Shown here: positions 1 through 7,169 of the stretch, one piece after another
Layout: each line of letters starts with the position of its first letter
How positions within the stretch are numbered: position 1 is the first letter of the stretch
Origin: DASVDK01 sp036381125 [NCBI: Thermodesulfobacteriota bacterium]
Lineage (GTDB): Bacteria > DASVDK01
Direction of reading: 5' to 3'
Assembly (NCBI GenBank): GCA_036381125.1
Contig: DASVDK010000106.1
Span: 1 to 16,058 of the forward strand
DNA length: 16,058 nucleotides
Made by a program: the position numbers and the translations under genes
The notes under the pieces: generated by a model
The model's database searches: none
Told to the model about the DNA's origin: nothing
What the model saw: the letters and a program-made list of their open reading frames with translations, nothing else

Positions 1-1009
1 CGACTCGCCCCGTCTCCGGCGCCGGCCGCCCGGCCAGCCCGAGCCTCTCCATCCGGTAGCGGAGCGTGTTGCGCGGGAGGCCGAGCCTGGCGGCCGCGCG
101 CGACAGGTTCCAGGTGGTGGCGGCGAGCGCCTCGAGGATGCGGGCGCGCTCGGCCTCGGCCGCGGCCTCGACGGCCGCCCGACGCGCTTCGGCGATCGAG
201 CCCGGGGGAGGGCGCGGGACGGCGGCGGCCGCGCCGGGGAGGCCTAGGCTGTCGGCGTCGACCAGGTCGGATTCCGCGAGGAGCGCGACGCGCTCCATGA
301 CGTTCGCCAGCTCCCGCACGTTGCCCGGCCAGGGATAGCCGCGCAGGGCGGCGCGCGCCGCCCGGCCGAGCGACTTGCGCGCGAGCCCGTAATCCTCGCA
401 GGCGCGCGCGAGGAAGTGCTCGGCAAGCCGCTCGACGTCCCCGTCCCGCTCGCGCAGCGGCGGCAGCCTGAGCGTCACGACGGCGAGGCGATGGTAGAGG
501 TCCTCGCGGAACCGGCGCGCGGCGACGGCGCGGCGCAGGTCGTCGCTCGCCGCGGCCACGACCCACGCGTCCACCGGCTCGCCGCGCGTGGCGCCGAGGC
601 GGCGGACCACCCGCTCCTCGATGACCTTGAGGAGCTTCGCCTGGAGCGCCTCCGGCAGGAGCGCCACCTCGTCGAGGAAGATCGTGCCGCGATGGGCGGC
701 CTGGAAGAGCCCGGCCTTGGCCTGCCGCGCGCCGGTGAAGGCGCCGCGCTCGAAGCCGAACAGCTCGGCCTCGAGCAGCGTCTCGGGGATGGCCGCGCAG
801 TTCACGTCGACGAAGGGGCCCGACGCGCGCGGGCCGGCACGGTGGAGGGCCGACGCGAGCAGCCCCTTGCCCGTGCCGGTCTCCCCCTGGATGAGCACCG
901 GGGGGAGTCGGGTCCCGCGCGTCGCGTAACGCACGAGGAGCCGAGCCGCCTGGTCGCGGACCGCGGCGATCGCCTCGCTCTGACCGAGGAGCTGACCGAG
1001 CGGGCTCAT
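1..1009 (-). CDS. Sigma-54-dependent transcriptional activator, AAA+ and Fis-type HTH (C-terminus off the left edge)
   Basis: Activator of RNA polymerase carrying sigma-54, using ATP hydrolysis to open promoters. The 336 visible residues start directly with the AAA+ domain; there is no receiver, GAF or PAS domain in front. Visible motifs are Walker A GETGTGKG (about residues 42-49), the sigma-54 contact loop GAFTGA (89-94, intact) and Walker B GTIFLDEV (about 108-115). The PWPGNVREL segment of the sensor region follows, then a Fis-like helix-turn-helix (about 289-325, ending NTLRYRMERLGL). ATG at 1009 is chosen because the AAA+ fold begins four residues later. No stop is reached before base 1, so residues follow the HTH. 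In some related activators a cyclase/ATPase region comes next, but that cannot be seen here. It is divergent from the MFS-kinase cassette and may control it. Family assignment is very secure; target genes are unknown. Confidence 0.93.
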   Translation of the reverse strand, partial: MSPLGQLLGQSEAIAAVRDQAARLLVRYATRGTRLPPVLIQGETGTGKGLLASALHRAGPRASGPFVDVNCAAIPETLLEAELFGFERGAFTGARQAKAGLFQAAHRGTIFLDEVALLPEALQAKLLKVIEERVVRRLGATRGEPVDAWVVAAASDDLRRAVAARRFREDLYHRLAVVTLRLPPLRERDGDVERLAEHFLARACEDYGLARKSLGRAARAALRGYPWPGNVRELANVMERVALLAESDLVDADSLGLPGAAAAVPRPPPGSIAEARRAAVEAAAEAERARILEALAATTWNLSRAAARLGLPRNTLRYRMERLGLAGRPAPETGRV

Positions 1010-1038
1010 GGAGGCATCATACGCCTCCCCCGGGCGAC

Positions 1039-1056
1039 GTGTCGAACGGTGTCGAA
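1039..1056. promoter_or_regulatory. Tandem GTGTCGAA direct repeat in a divergent promoter region
   Basis: The 166-base gap between the sigma-54 activator and the MFS gene carries GTGTCGAA twice, at 1039-1046 and 1049-1056. The period is 10 bases, which puts both copies on the same face of the helix. The spacing suits a dimeric or cooperative DNA-binding protein. No convincing sigma-70 or sigma-54 promoter was found in this gap, so an operator role is only a suggestion. Confidence 0.25.
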
Positions 1057-1175
1057 AACCGACGGGGCTCGACGGGCGGCCCGACCGGGCCGCGACACAA
1101 CCGGGCGAATTCGCTCGGTCTCGCGATCGGCATCCCCCTTGCGACTGGCCGCACCGTACCGGAGGCCCCGCCGCC

Positions 1176-2357
1176 ATGTCGAGCGTTGCCGTCGTCGCCG
1201 GCTGCCTCATCGCGCTCGTCTCCTTCGGCGTGCGCAGCAGCGTCGGCCTCTTCACCGAGCCGATCAGCGCGGCCCACGGGTGGGGACGCGAGGTCTACGC
1301 GCTGGCCATCGCCATCCAGAACCTCGTCTGGGGCCTCGCGCAGCCGCTCGCCGGCGCGCTCGCCGACCGGTACGGTTCGGCGCGTGTGCTGGCCGTGGGC
1401 GGCCTGCTCTTCGCCGCCGGCACGGCGGTCGCGGCGCTCGACGTGTCACCGCTCGGGCTCTACCTCGGCTGCGGCGTCCTCGCCGGGCTCGGCATGAGCG
1501 GGGCCGCCTTCGCGTCGGTCCTCGCCGCGCTCGGTCGGTCCGTGCCGGAGGCGCGGCGGTCGTGGGTGCTCGGCCTCGCGACGGCCTCCGCGTCGCTCGG
1601 GCAGTTCCTCGTCGTGCCGCTCGCCGAGGCGGTGACGGCGGCCCTCGGCTGGCGGGCCGCGGTCCTCGCCCTGGCGGCGCTCGCCGGCGTCATCCCGCTG
1701 CTCGCCGCGAGCTTCGGCGGCGCGACGGCCGGCCCCGCGCGGCGGGACCCCGACGGCTCGGCGCTGGCCGCCCTGCGGGAGGCCCTCGGCCACCGCAGCT
1801 ACGCGCTGCTCGTGGGCGGCTTCTTCGTCTGCGGCTTCCAGGTCGCCTTCGTCACCGTGCACATGCCGCCCTACCTGGTGGACGTCGGCTTCGGGGCGGC
1901 GATGGCCGCCTGGGCGCTCGCCCTGGTCGGGCTCTTCAACGTGGTGGGCGGGTACGCGTCGGGCGTGCTCGGGGGGCGCCGCTCGCGGACGCGGCTGCTG
2001 TCGGGGATCTACCTCGGACGGGCCGTGGCCATCGGCGCCTTCGTCCTGTTGCCGGCCTCGCCGACGACGCTCGCGGTCTTCTCGGCGGCGCTCGGGATCC
2101 TCTGGATGTCGACGGCGCCGCTCACCTCCGGGCTCGTCGCGGCGCTCTTCGGCACGCGGCACCTCGCCACGCTGTTCGGCGTCGTCTTCCTGGGCCACCA
2201 GGTCGGCGCGTTCCTCGGCATCTGGCTCGGCGGGGTCGTGTTCGCCTGGACCGGGTCCTACGACGTCGCCTGGTGGCTCGCGGCGGGGCTGGCGATCGCG
2301 GCGGCCATGGCGCACGTCCCGATCCGCGACGCGCGCGCGGTGCTGCAGACGGCATGA
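1176..2357 (+). CDS. Major facilitator superfamily (MFS) transporter
   Basis: Inner-membrane secondary transporter of 393 residues, the usual size for a 12-helix MFS protein. The N-terminal half shows the family pattern of a helix followed by a cytoplasmic signature loop: PLAGALADRYGSARVL (about residues 58-73) corresponds to the loop 2-3 motif G-x-L-a-D-r-x-G. A short hydrophilic linker rich in Arg and Asp lies between helices 6 and 7 (about residues 190-205). The overall look is that of monocarboxylate or oxalate/formate-type MFS proteins, but the substrate cannot be read from the sequence. ATG at 1176 is preferred over an in-frame ATG at 1008 because GGAGG lies 10 bases upstream and the protein then starts in the first helix. 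The stop overlaps the next start (ATGA), so the downstream genes are probably translationally coupled. Confidence 0.92.
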   Translation: MSSVAVVAGCLIALVSFGVRSSVGLFTEPISAAHGWGREVYALAIAIQNLVWGLAQPLAGALADRYGSARVLAVGGLLFAAGTAVAALDVSPLGLYLGCGVLAGLGMSGAAFASVLAALGRSVPEARRSWVLGLATASASLGQFLVVPLAEAVTAALGWRAAVLALAALAGVIPLLAASFGGATAGPARRDPDGSALAALREALGHRSYALLVGGFFVCGFQVAFVTVHMPPYLVDVGFGAAMAAWALALVGLFNVVGGYASGVLGGRRSRTRLLSGIYLGRAVAIGAFVLLPASPTTLAVFSAALGILWMSTAPLTSGLVAALFGTRHLATLFGVVFLGHQVGAFLGIWLGGVVFAWTGSYDVAWWLAAGLAIAAAMAHVPIRDARAVLQTA

Positions 2358-2545
2358 CCGCGCATCCGCACCGCTTCGCGCTGGTCCTGCTGGCGGCCGT
2401 GCTCGTCGCGTGGCTCGGCGCGATGCGCGGCATCACCCTGGCCGGCGGCTCGGCGGCGAGCCTTCCGGCACCCGGCGCCTCGCTGCCCATGTGCGGGCAC
2501 GCCGCGCCGGCAGCTCCGTTCACGACGGGTGGAGAGACACGATGA
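2354..2545 (+). CDS. Small membrane-anchored or secreted peptide, 63 residues
   Basis: A short gene between the transporter and the kinase, joined to both by four-base ATGA overlaps (2354-2357 and 2542-2545). The start lies inside the MFS stop region. Residues about 8-30 form one hydrophobic segment (FALVLLAAVLVAWLGAM), which is either a signal peptide or a single helix. The tail is rich in Ala, Pro and Gly and holds one MCGH motif. Third codon positions are almost all G or C, as in its neighbours, which supports it being a real gene. I do not recognise a family. Because the kinase encoded next has no sensor domain, this peptide could be a membrane partner of the kinase or transporter; that is inference only. 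It is easily missed because it is embedded in a long open frame. Confidence 0.6.
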   Translation: MTAHPHRFALVLLAAVLVAWLGAMRGITLAGGSAASLPAPGASLPMCGHAAPAAPFTTGGETR

Positions 2546-3309
2546 GCAAGCTCACCGCCATCGAACGCGCCGTCCGGCCGCTCGCGCAGTCGCAGGAGCC
2601 TCGGCCGGACGCCCTGATCGCGGCCTTCGCGCACGAGCTGCGGACGCCGCTCGCCTCGATCACCTGCGGCATCGCCCTCCTCGAGCAGAGCCTCGCCAGG
2701 GTGATGGACGAGGAGAGCCGCTACGTCCTGGCCCTCGTCGGCAAGGAGACCAGGCGGATCTCGACGCTCGTCCACGACTGGCTCGCCCTCGGCCGGGCCC
2801 GCGCGGTGCGGCGCGCGGCGACCGACCTCAACCGGCTCGTCGTGGACGCCGTGGCCATCGCCCGGCGGAGCCGCCCCGGCGGCGAGCCGATCGCGATCGA
2901 GGTCGCGCTGGACGCGGGGATCCCCCACGCCCCGGTCGACGCCGAGCAGATGACGCAGGTCCTCCTGAACCTCCTGGTCAACGGCCTCGACGCCTGCCGG
3001 GTCGCCCTCGGGGGCGCGGCCGAGCCGCGCCTGCGGGTCTCCACGGCGTGGCGCGGCGGCGAGGGGGGCGGCTGGACGATCCGCGTGGCCGACACGGGGC
3101 CCGGGATCGACCCGGCGGACCTGACGCGCGTCTTCGAGCCGTTCTTCTCGCGCAAGCCCGACGGGACGGGGCTCGGCCTCGCCATCAGCCGCCGCATCGT
3201 CGAGGCGCACGGCGGGCGCATCCGGGCCGAGAGCGGCGGGCCCGGGCGGGGCAGCGTCTTCACGATCGTCCTGCCGGCCGGCGCCGTCCCGGTGGGGGAC
3301 GCGGAGTAG
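2542..3309 (+). CDS. Soluble sensor-less histidine kinase (HisKA plus HATPase_c)
   Basis: Two-component kinase of 255 residues that autophosphorylates a histidine and passes phosphate to a response regulator. The first 25 residues are not a recognisable sensor. The dimerisation H-box FAHELRTPLASIT puts the phospho-acceptor at His31. The ATPase domain shows the N-box NLLVNGLDAC, the G1 box DTGPGID, the F-box FEPFFSRK and the G2 box GTGLGLAISRRIVEAHGG. It is therefore a complete catalytic core without transmembrane helix or PAS domain. The start at 2542 has GGAGAG upstream and overlaps the preceding stop. Coupling to an MFS transporter and a small membrane peptide suggests the signal comes from one of those. 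No cognate receiver-domain regulator is adjacent, and the nearby sigma-54 activator lacks a receiver. The kinase assignment is secure; the partner is unknown. Confidence 0.93.
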   Translation: MSKLTAIERAVRPLAQSQEPRPDALIAAFAHELRTPLASITCGIALLEQSLARVMDEESRYVLALVGKETRRISTLVHDWLALGRARAVRRAATDLNRLVVDAVAIARRSRPGGEPIAIEVALDAGIPHAPVDAEQMTQVLLNLLVNGLDACRVALGGAAEPRLRVSTAWRGGEGGGWTIRVADTGPGIDPADLTRVFEPFFSRKPDGTGLGLAISRRIVEAHGGRIRAESGGPGRGSVFTIVLPAGAVPVGDAE

Positions 3310-3665
3310 AGGCCCGCCGGCGCGCGCGCCTTCGTCTCCGCCGCCCGCCGGGGGGCGCCTCGGGGGCGGTGTCCGGCGCCTGCTCGGCGTCGAGGGTACG
3401 CGTGCGCGGTGTCTGCTGCTCGCCCGCCACGAGGGTCGGGACGTGGACCTTCGAGATCGGGTTCGCCGGGTTCTTCTGGTAGTGCTGGAGCAGCCGCGGG
3501 TAGGGATCGTCGTGGAGGTCCTGCGTGGGGCGGCCCGGGATCACGTCGGTCTTGCCCTGGAGGATCTCGTCGGGGTCCTTGCCGTGGATGAGGTCGAGGA
3601 GCTGCGAGAACCGGCTGCTCCTTCTCGTGCCCGGCGCTCGCGAACGCGAGGCGGTGCGCGATCGG
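3260..3665 (-). pseudogene. Frameshifted remnant of an unrecognised gene
   Basis: On the minus strand, a reading frame with strongly G/C-ended codons runs from about 3613 down to a stop at 3260. It reads like ordinary protein (for example LLDLIHGKDPDEI and IPGRPTQDLHDDPYPRLLQ) and ends in an Arg-rich tail. The sequence continues upstream in another frame (PIAHRLAFASAGHEKEQ, about 3665-3614). Removing one C near 3613-3615 joins the two frames smoothly (EKEQ followed by RFSQLL). No start codon with a ribosome binding site is found for the joined frame, and the 3' end overlaps the kinase gene by 50 bases. The simplest reading is a decayed or truncated gene; a single-base sequencing error in a real gene is also possible. 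No family is recognised. A GTG at about 3544 could start a 94-residue product. Confidence 0.45.
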
Positions 3666-3768
3666 GAGCGGGCCGGGTGCCGCGAGCGTGCCTCGCGGGT
3701 GGAAGCGGCGAGAGGCCGGGATCCGGCCGGCGCTCGGGACGGCGCCGGCCGCCGGCGTCGAAGAGGAA

Positions 3769-3819
3769 GGGATCAGGCCTCGACGCGTTCCAGGCTGGAA
3801 AACGGAATGGCCTGACCCC
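3769..3819. repeat. REP-like palindrome, GGG(A/G)TCAGGCC type (copy A)
   Basis: Arms GGGATCAGGCC (3769-3779) and GGCCTGACCCC (3809-3819) are inverted repeats of 11 bases with one mismatch around a 29-base interior. The interior (TTCC, GGCTGG, AAAA.GGAA) matches that of the copies at 13246-13305. It lies 19 bases past the OsmC stop codon and could act as a terminator for the ABC-OsmC operon. Palindromes of this kind are typical of sequences mobilised by REP-associated tyrosine transposases; no transposase gene is present here. Confidence 0.7.
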
Positions 3820-3838
3820 GGGCGCGGGGGCGCCCCCG

Positions 3839-4354
3839 TTACCGACCCGCGGCGCGCACCTCCAGGGCGAGCTTCGGCGGGCGGGCGAGCGTCTGGAAGA
3901 CGACGCAGTAGCGTTCGGTGAGCCTCGTGAGCGTATCGATCCGCTCCTGCGGCTCGTCGGTGTCGAGGTCGAACCGCAGGCGGATCTCCCGAAAGCCGAC
4001 CGGCGCCTCCTTCGAGACGCCGAGCGTGCCGCGGAAGTCGAGGTCCCCTTCGGCCGAGACCGTGCCGCCGCGCAGGTTCACGCCGAGCGCCGTCGCCACC
4101 GCCTTGAGCGTCACGCCGGCGCAGGCGACGAGCGCCTCGAGCAGCATGTCGCCCGAGCAGGCCTGGAGGCCGCTGCCGCCGGTGGCGGGGTGAAGGCCTG
4201 CCTCGACGAGGGCCCGGCCCGTGTCCACCTTGCAGGCGATCCCCTCGGCGTCGAGGGCTCCCTTCGCGCGCAGCGTGATCATCGCCGCCCCGGGGTCGAC
4301 CTTGTAGCGCTCCTTGAGGGGCGCCTGCAGCGCCCGCAACTCGTCGGCGTTCAT
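3839..4354 (-). CDS. OsmC family protein (thiol-dependent peroxidase type)
   Basis: Cytoplasmic protein of 171 residues in the OsmC/Ohr superfamily, whose characterised members reduce organic hydroperoxides with a pair of reactive cysteines. Both key cysteines are present: Cys78 in EALVACAGVTLKAV, on the central helix, and Cys150 in TERYCVVFQTL. The segment ACSGDMLLEALVAC is a strong family signature. Start ATG at 4354 is preceded by AGGAGG at suitable distance. The gene begins 10 bases after the ABC ATPase stop, so it is the last gene of the importer operon. OsmC-like genes linked to sulfur uptake are plausible, because the proteins handle thiols and peroxides. The substrate here is not known, and this looks more like the broad YhfA-like branch than classical OsmC or Ohr. 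A REP-like palindrome follows 19 bases after the stop. Confidence 0.9.
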   Translation of the reverse strand: MNADELRALQAPLKERYKVDPGAAMITLRAKGALDAEGIACKVDTGRALVEAGLHPATGGSGLQACSGDMLLEALVACAGVTLKAVATALGVNLRGGTVSAEGDLDFRGTLGVSKEAPVGFREIRLRFDLDTDEPQERIDTLTRLTERYCVVFQTLARPPKLALEVRAAGR

Positions 4355-4364
4355 CGTGGCCTCC

Positions 4365-5144
4365 TCATGCCCCGAGCCCCGTGGCCCCGACGGGGAAGGG
4401 CTCGTCGCCTTCGGGCCGCATCGTTCGGTTCAGCTCGATCAGGAGGCGGCGCTTCCACTCGTGGAAGTCGCGCTGGGCCCGGTCGCGGGGCCGGGCGAGC
4501 GGCGGCGCGACGATCGTCCGCACCCGGCCGGGGGCGGGCTGCATCACGACGATCCGGTCGCCCAGCATGAGCGCCTCCTCGATGTCGTGCGTGACGAGCA
4601 GCATGGTCGGGCCGTCGTAGGCCCACAGCTCGAGCAGGTGTTCCTGGAGGTCGTAGCGCGTGAGCGCGTCGAGGGCGCTGAAGGGCTCGTCGAGCAGGAG
4701 CACCTCGGGCCTGCCCACCAGGGCCCGCGCCAGGGACACGCGCTGCGCCTGCCCCCCCGACAGCTCGCGCGGCCAGTGCCGCGCGTAGCCCGCGAGGCCG
4801 ACGCGCGCGAGCGCCTCCGAGACCCGCGTCCGGCGCTCGGCCGCCGGCAGGTGGCGGATGCCGAAGGCGACGTTCTGTTCGATCGTGAGCCACGGCATGA
4901 GCCGCGGCTCCTGGAAGACCACGCCGATCTCGGGACGGGGCGCGGTAACGGGGGTGCCGTTCAGCTCCACGCGGCCGGCCGTGGGGGTGTCGAGCCCCGC
5001 GACGAGCCGCAGGAGCGTGCTCTTGCCGCAGCCCGATCCGCCGACGATGCAGACGATCTCGTGCGGCCCGACCGTGAGGTCGAGGCCCTGGAGGGCGAGC
5101 CGGCCGTTGGGGTACCGTCTGGCGAGCTGCGAGAGGACGAGCAC
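4365..5144 (-). CDS. ABC transporter ATPase, sulfonate/taurine/nitrate type (SsuB/TauB-like)
   Basis: ATP-hydrolysing subunit of an ABC importer, 259 residues, the usual size for the SsuB/TauB/NrtD group. All motifs are intact: Walker A GGSGCGKST (35-43), Q-loop FQEP (77-80), signature LSGGQAQR (128-135), Walker B LLLDEP (149-154), D-loop SALD (156-159) and switch His186 in VTHD. The phrase VFQEPRLMPWLT is typical of this transporter group. Translation starts at GTG 5144. Its Shine-Dalgarno GGAGG overlaps the permease stop codon (TAGGAGG), which ties its expression to the permease. It works with the permease and binding protein encoded just upstream. The exact substrate (alkanesulfonate, taurine, nitrate or another anion) cannot be decided from the ATPase alone. 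Confidence 0.95.
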   Translation of the reverse strand: MLVLSQLARRYPNGRLALQGLDLTVGPHEIVCIVGGSGCGKSTLLRLVAGLDTPTAGRVELNGTPVTAPRPEIGVVFQEPRLMPWLTIEQNVAFGIRHLPAAERRTRVSEALARVGLAGYARHWPRELSGGQAQRVSLARALVGRPEVLLLDEPFSALDALTRYDLQEHLLELWAYDGPTMLLVTHDIEEALMLGDRIVVMQPAPGRVRTIVAPPLARPRDRAQRDFHEWKRRLLIELNRTMRPEGDEPFPVGATGLGA

Positions 5145-5156
5145 GGGGCGCGCCTC

Positions 5157-5987
5157 CTACTCGGCCGGCTTGAAGGCGTCCTGCCAGCGCAGGACGCGGC
5201 CCGAGACCGAGGCGAGGAGCTGATCCGTCAGCTTCCCCAGGAGGGCGAAGGCCACGATGGCGGCCAGGATGGTGGCCGGCCGCCCGGTCATCTGCCCGTC
5301 CACGAGGAGGAAGCCGAGGCCCGCCTCCGCGCCCATGAACTCCGCCGCCACGACGAACATCCACCCGAGGCCGAGACCGGCGCGCAGCGCGATCAGGTAG
5401 GTCGGCAGCGCCGCCGGCAGGAGGACGCGCGCGATCATCTCTCGGTGCGAGAAGCGGAAGACGCGCGCCACCTCGACGAGCTTGCGGTCGACGCCCATGA
5501 TGGCGCCGGAGAGCGCGAGGTAGATCGGGAAGAAGACCCCGACGGCGATGAGGATCACCTTCGACGTCTCGAAGATCCCGAACCAGAGGATGAAGAGCGG
5601 CACCCAGGCGATCGAGGGGATGCTGCGCAGCGCCTGCAGCGTGGGGTCGAGGAGTCGGCGCGCGAGCGGGAAGTAGCCGGTGACGGCGCCGAGGAGGGTG
5701 GCCGCGAGCACGCCGAAGACGAAGCCGGCCGCCACGCGCCAGAGGGTGGCCAGGACGTGGTCGCGAAGCTCGCCCGTCCTGGCGAGGTCCCAGAGCGCGC
5801 CCGCCACGGTCCACGGGGTCGGCAGGAGACGGCCGTCGGCGAGCCCCGCGGCGACCGCCGCCTCCCACCCGACCGCGAGGCCGACCGGCAAGACGAGACC
5901 GAGGAGCCACCGACCGCGCGGCCGGCCGGCCGCTCCGACGGCGGCGCCGGGCTCCGCGAGCGCGCCGTGGGCCGCGTCGGCCCTCAC
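5157..5987 (-). CDS. ABC transporter permease, SsuC/TauC-like (BPD_transp_1)
   Basis: Inner-membrane channel subunit of the importer, 276 residues with about six transmembrane helices. The EAA-type loop that docks the ATPase is visible as VARVFRFSHREMIARVLLPAALP followed by the helix YLIALRAGLGLGWMFVV. The N-terminal cytoplasmic stretch (about 25 residues) precedes the first helix WLLGLVLPVGLAVGW. Start is GTG at 5987, overlapping the stop of the binding-protein gene by the four bases GTGA. A longer open frame extends upstream to 6623, but it lies over the binding-protein gene in another frame and is not coding. The ATPase start follows the stop after 12 bases. The family call is secure; substrate specificity rests on the binding protein. 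Confidence 0.94.
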   Translation of the reverse strand: MRADAAHGALAEPGAAVGAAGRPRGRWLLGLVLPVGLAVGWEAAVAAGLADGRLLPTPWTVAGALWDLARTGELRDHVLATLWRVAAGFVFGVLAATLLGAVTGYFPLARRLLDPTLQALRSIPSIAWVPLFILWFGIFETSKVILIAVGVFFPIYLALSGAIMGVDRKLVEVARVFRFSHREMIARVLLPAALPTYLIALRAGLGLGWMFVVAAEFMGAEAGLGFLLVDGQMTGRPATILAAIVAFALLGKLTDQLLASVSGRVLRWQDAFKPAE

Positions 5988-6964
5988 CGCACCCCCAGCT
6001 TCCGCACGAACGACGAGTCGATCAGGTCCGCCGCGGCCCTGGCGACGTCGACGTGCGCGGGGATCACGCCGGCCTTCTGGAGCGCGAGGCCGGCCTCCTC
6101 GATCGTCTTGCGCTGGCGATCGCCGATGGCGGCGGTCGTGAGGTCCGTCCGCTCGAGCTGTCGCGCGGCCACCGCGTCGGACTGCCTGGTCTGCTCGGCC
6201 AGGAGCCTGCGCAGGTCGGCCGGGTTCTCGCGGGCCCACGCGCGGGCCCGCTCGTAGGCCCGGATCACCGTCAGGACCAGGTCCGGGTGCTCGGCGGCGA
6301 ACTCCTCCCGGGTGTTGAGCACGCCCCACGTGTTGAGGTCGGCGTTGCGGTAGAAGAGCCGCGCGCCGCTCTCGAGTTCCGACTGGGCCATCATCGGGTC
6401 GAGGCCGGCCCACGCGTCCACGTCGCCCTTCTCGAGGGCGAGCCGACCGTCCTGGTGCTGGAGCAGGACGACCCTCACGTCCCGCTCGGAGAGCCCGTGG
6501 TCGGCGAGCGCCCGCATGAGGAAGATGTGGGGGTCGGTCCCCCGCGTGGCGGCGATCCGCTTGCCCTTGAGATCGGCCACCGTCCGGATCGGCGAGTCCT
6601 TGCGCGCGACGAGCGCCGTCCACTCCGGCCTGGAGTAGACGTAGATGGACTTGACCGGCTGGCCGTTGATCCTGGCGAGGAGCGCCGCCGCGCCGGCCGA
6701 GGAGCCGAAGTCGAGGCTGCGCGCGTTGAGGAACTCGAGGGCCTTGTTCGAGCCGAGCGAGAGGACCCAGCGGACCTTGATGCCCTCCTTCGCGAGCATC
6801 TCCTCGAGCCAGCCTTTCTCCTTGAGGACGAGGCTCGTCGGGCTGTAGTAGGCGTAGTCGATGCGGATCTCGGACGGCCTGTCCGCCGCGACGGCGGACG
6901 CCGGGCCGATCGCGGCCGCGGCGGCGAGCGCGATCAGGACCCCTCTGCGCGTGGCGTGTCTCAT
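5984..6964 (-). CDS. Periplasmic substrate-binding protein, SsuA/TauA-like (aliphatic sulfonate family)
   Basis: Ligand-binding subunit of the importer, 326 residues. The N-terminus MRHATRRGVLIALAAAAAIG is a classical export signal with likely cleavage after ...SAVAA (about residue 27). The mature part follows the NMT1/SsuA pattern. It shows VLKEKGWLEEMLAKEGIKVRW near the start, then ALEFLNARSLDFGSSAGA, the hinge DSPIRTVADLKGKRIAATRG, and GDVDAWAGLDPMMAQSE. In SsuA relatives these segments line the sulfonate pocket. ATG at 6964 is chosen because it begins the signal peptide; GGAG lies about 11 bases upstream. It is the first gene of the operon with permease, ATPase and OsmC protein. A strong stem-loop in the leader (7008-7048) may tune expression. 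Sulfonate or taurine uptake is the best guess; nitrate or a pyrimidine-like ligand is not excluded. Confidence 0.9.
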   Translation of the reverse strand: MRHATRRGVLIALAAAAAIGPASAVAADRPSEIRIDYAYYSPTSLVLKEKGWLEEMLAKEGIKVRWVLSLGSNKALEFLNARSLDFGSSAGAAALLARINGQPVKSIYVYSRPEWTALVARKDSPIRTVADLKGKRIAATRGTDPHIFLMRALADHGLSERDVRVVLLQHQDGRLALEKGDVDAWAGLDPMMAQSELESGARLFYRNADLNTWGVLNTREEFAAEHPDLVLTVIRAYERARAWARENPADLRRLLAEQTRQSDAVAARQLERTDLTTAAIGDRQRKTIEEAGLALQKAGVIPAHVDVARAAADLIDSSFVRKLGVR

Positions 6965-7007
6965 CGGTGTCTCGTCTCCAGTCGTGGGTCGGACCCGGGC
7001 GAAACGG

Positions 7008-7048
7008 CGACGCCCCCGGTGGCCTCGCGCGGAGGTCCGGGGGCGTCG
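7008..7048 (-). promoter_or_regulatory. Strong stem-loop in the leader of the ABC importer operon
   Basis: CGACGCCCCCGG (7008-7019) and CCGGGGGCGTCG (7037-7048) are perfect 12-base inverted repeats around a 17-base loop. The element ends 43 bases before the binding-protein start codon. It lacks a following T-run on the minus strand, so a plain intrinsic terminator is unlikely. Attenuation, mRNA stabilisation or a protein-binding site are possible. Confidence 0.45.
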
Positions 7049-7155
7049 TGACGAGAACCGCTCTCGAAGACTGCCGGACGGCCGCGCGTGGCGACGCGCG
7101 GGAGGGCCGTGCGGTTCGTGGCCCCTGTTACGCCACCTCACCACAGGCCGGCCCG

Positions 7156-7169
7156 CGCATGGGCATGCG
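7156..7169. promoter_or_regulatory. Palindromic operator candidate CGCATG-GG-CATGCG
   Basis: Perfect inverted repeat with 6-base arms (7156-7161 and 7164-7169) around GG, in the middle of the divergent region upstream of the importer operon. The size suits a dimeric helix-turn-helix regulator. Chance occurrence in this GC-rich DNA is possible. Confidence 0.2.

Noticed and set aside
1446-2315. Minus-strand frame of 289 codons opposite the MFS gene
   Set aside because: Composition is almost only Arg, Glu, Pro, Gly, Ala and His, typical of an antisense shadow in high-GC DNA.
416-2357. Long plus-strand open frame across the sigma-54 gene and the MFS gene
   Set aside because: It is antisense to the AAA+ domain and then a shifted reading of the MFS gene; the product is Arg/Ala low-complexity. 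Only its last 63 codons (from 2354) look real.
4314-6257. Plus-strand frame of 647 codons opposite the ABC genes
   Set aside because: Antisense shadow; the minus strand has complete ABC motifs in three genes with good starts.
5988-6623. N-terminal extension of the permease frame
   Set aside because: It overlaps the binding-protein gene in another frame and reads as low-complexity Arg/Gly/Pro; GTG at 5987 with the GTGA overlap is the natural start.
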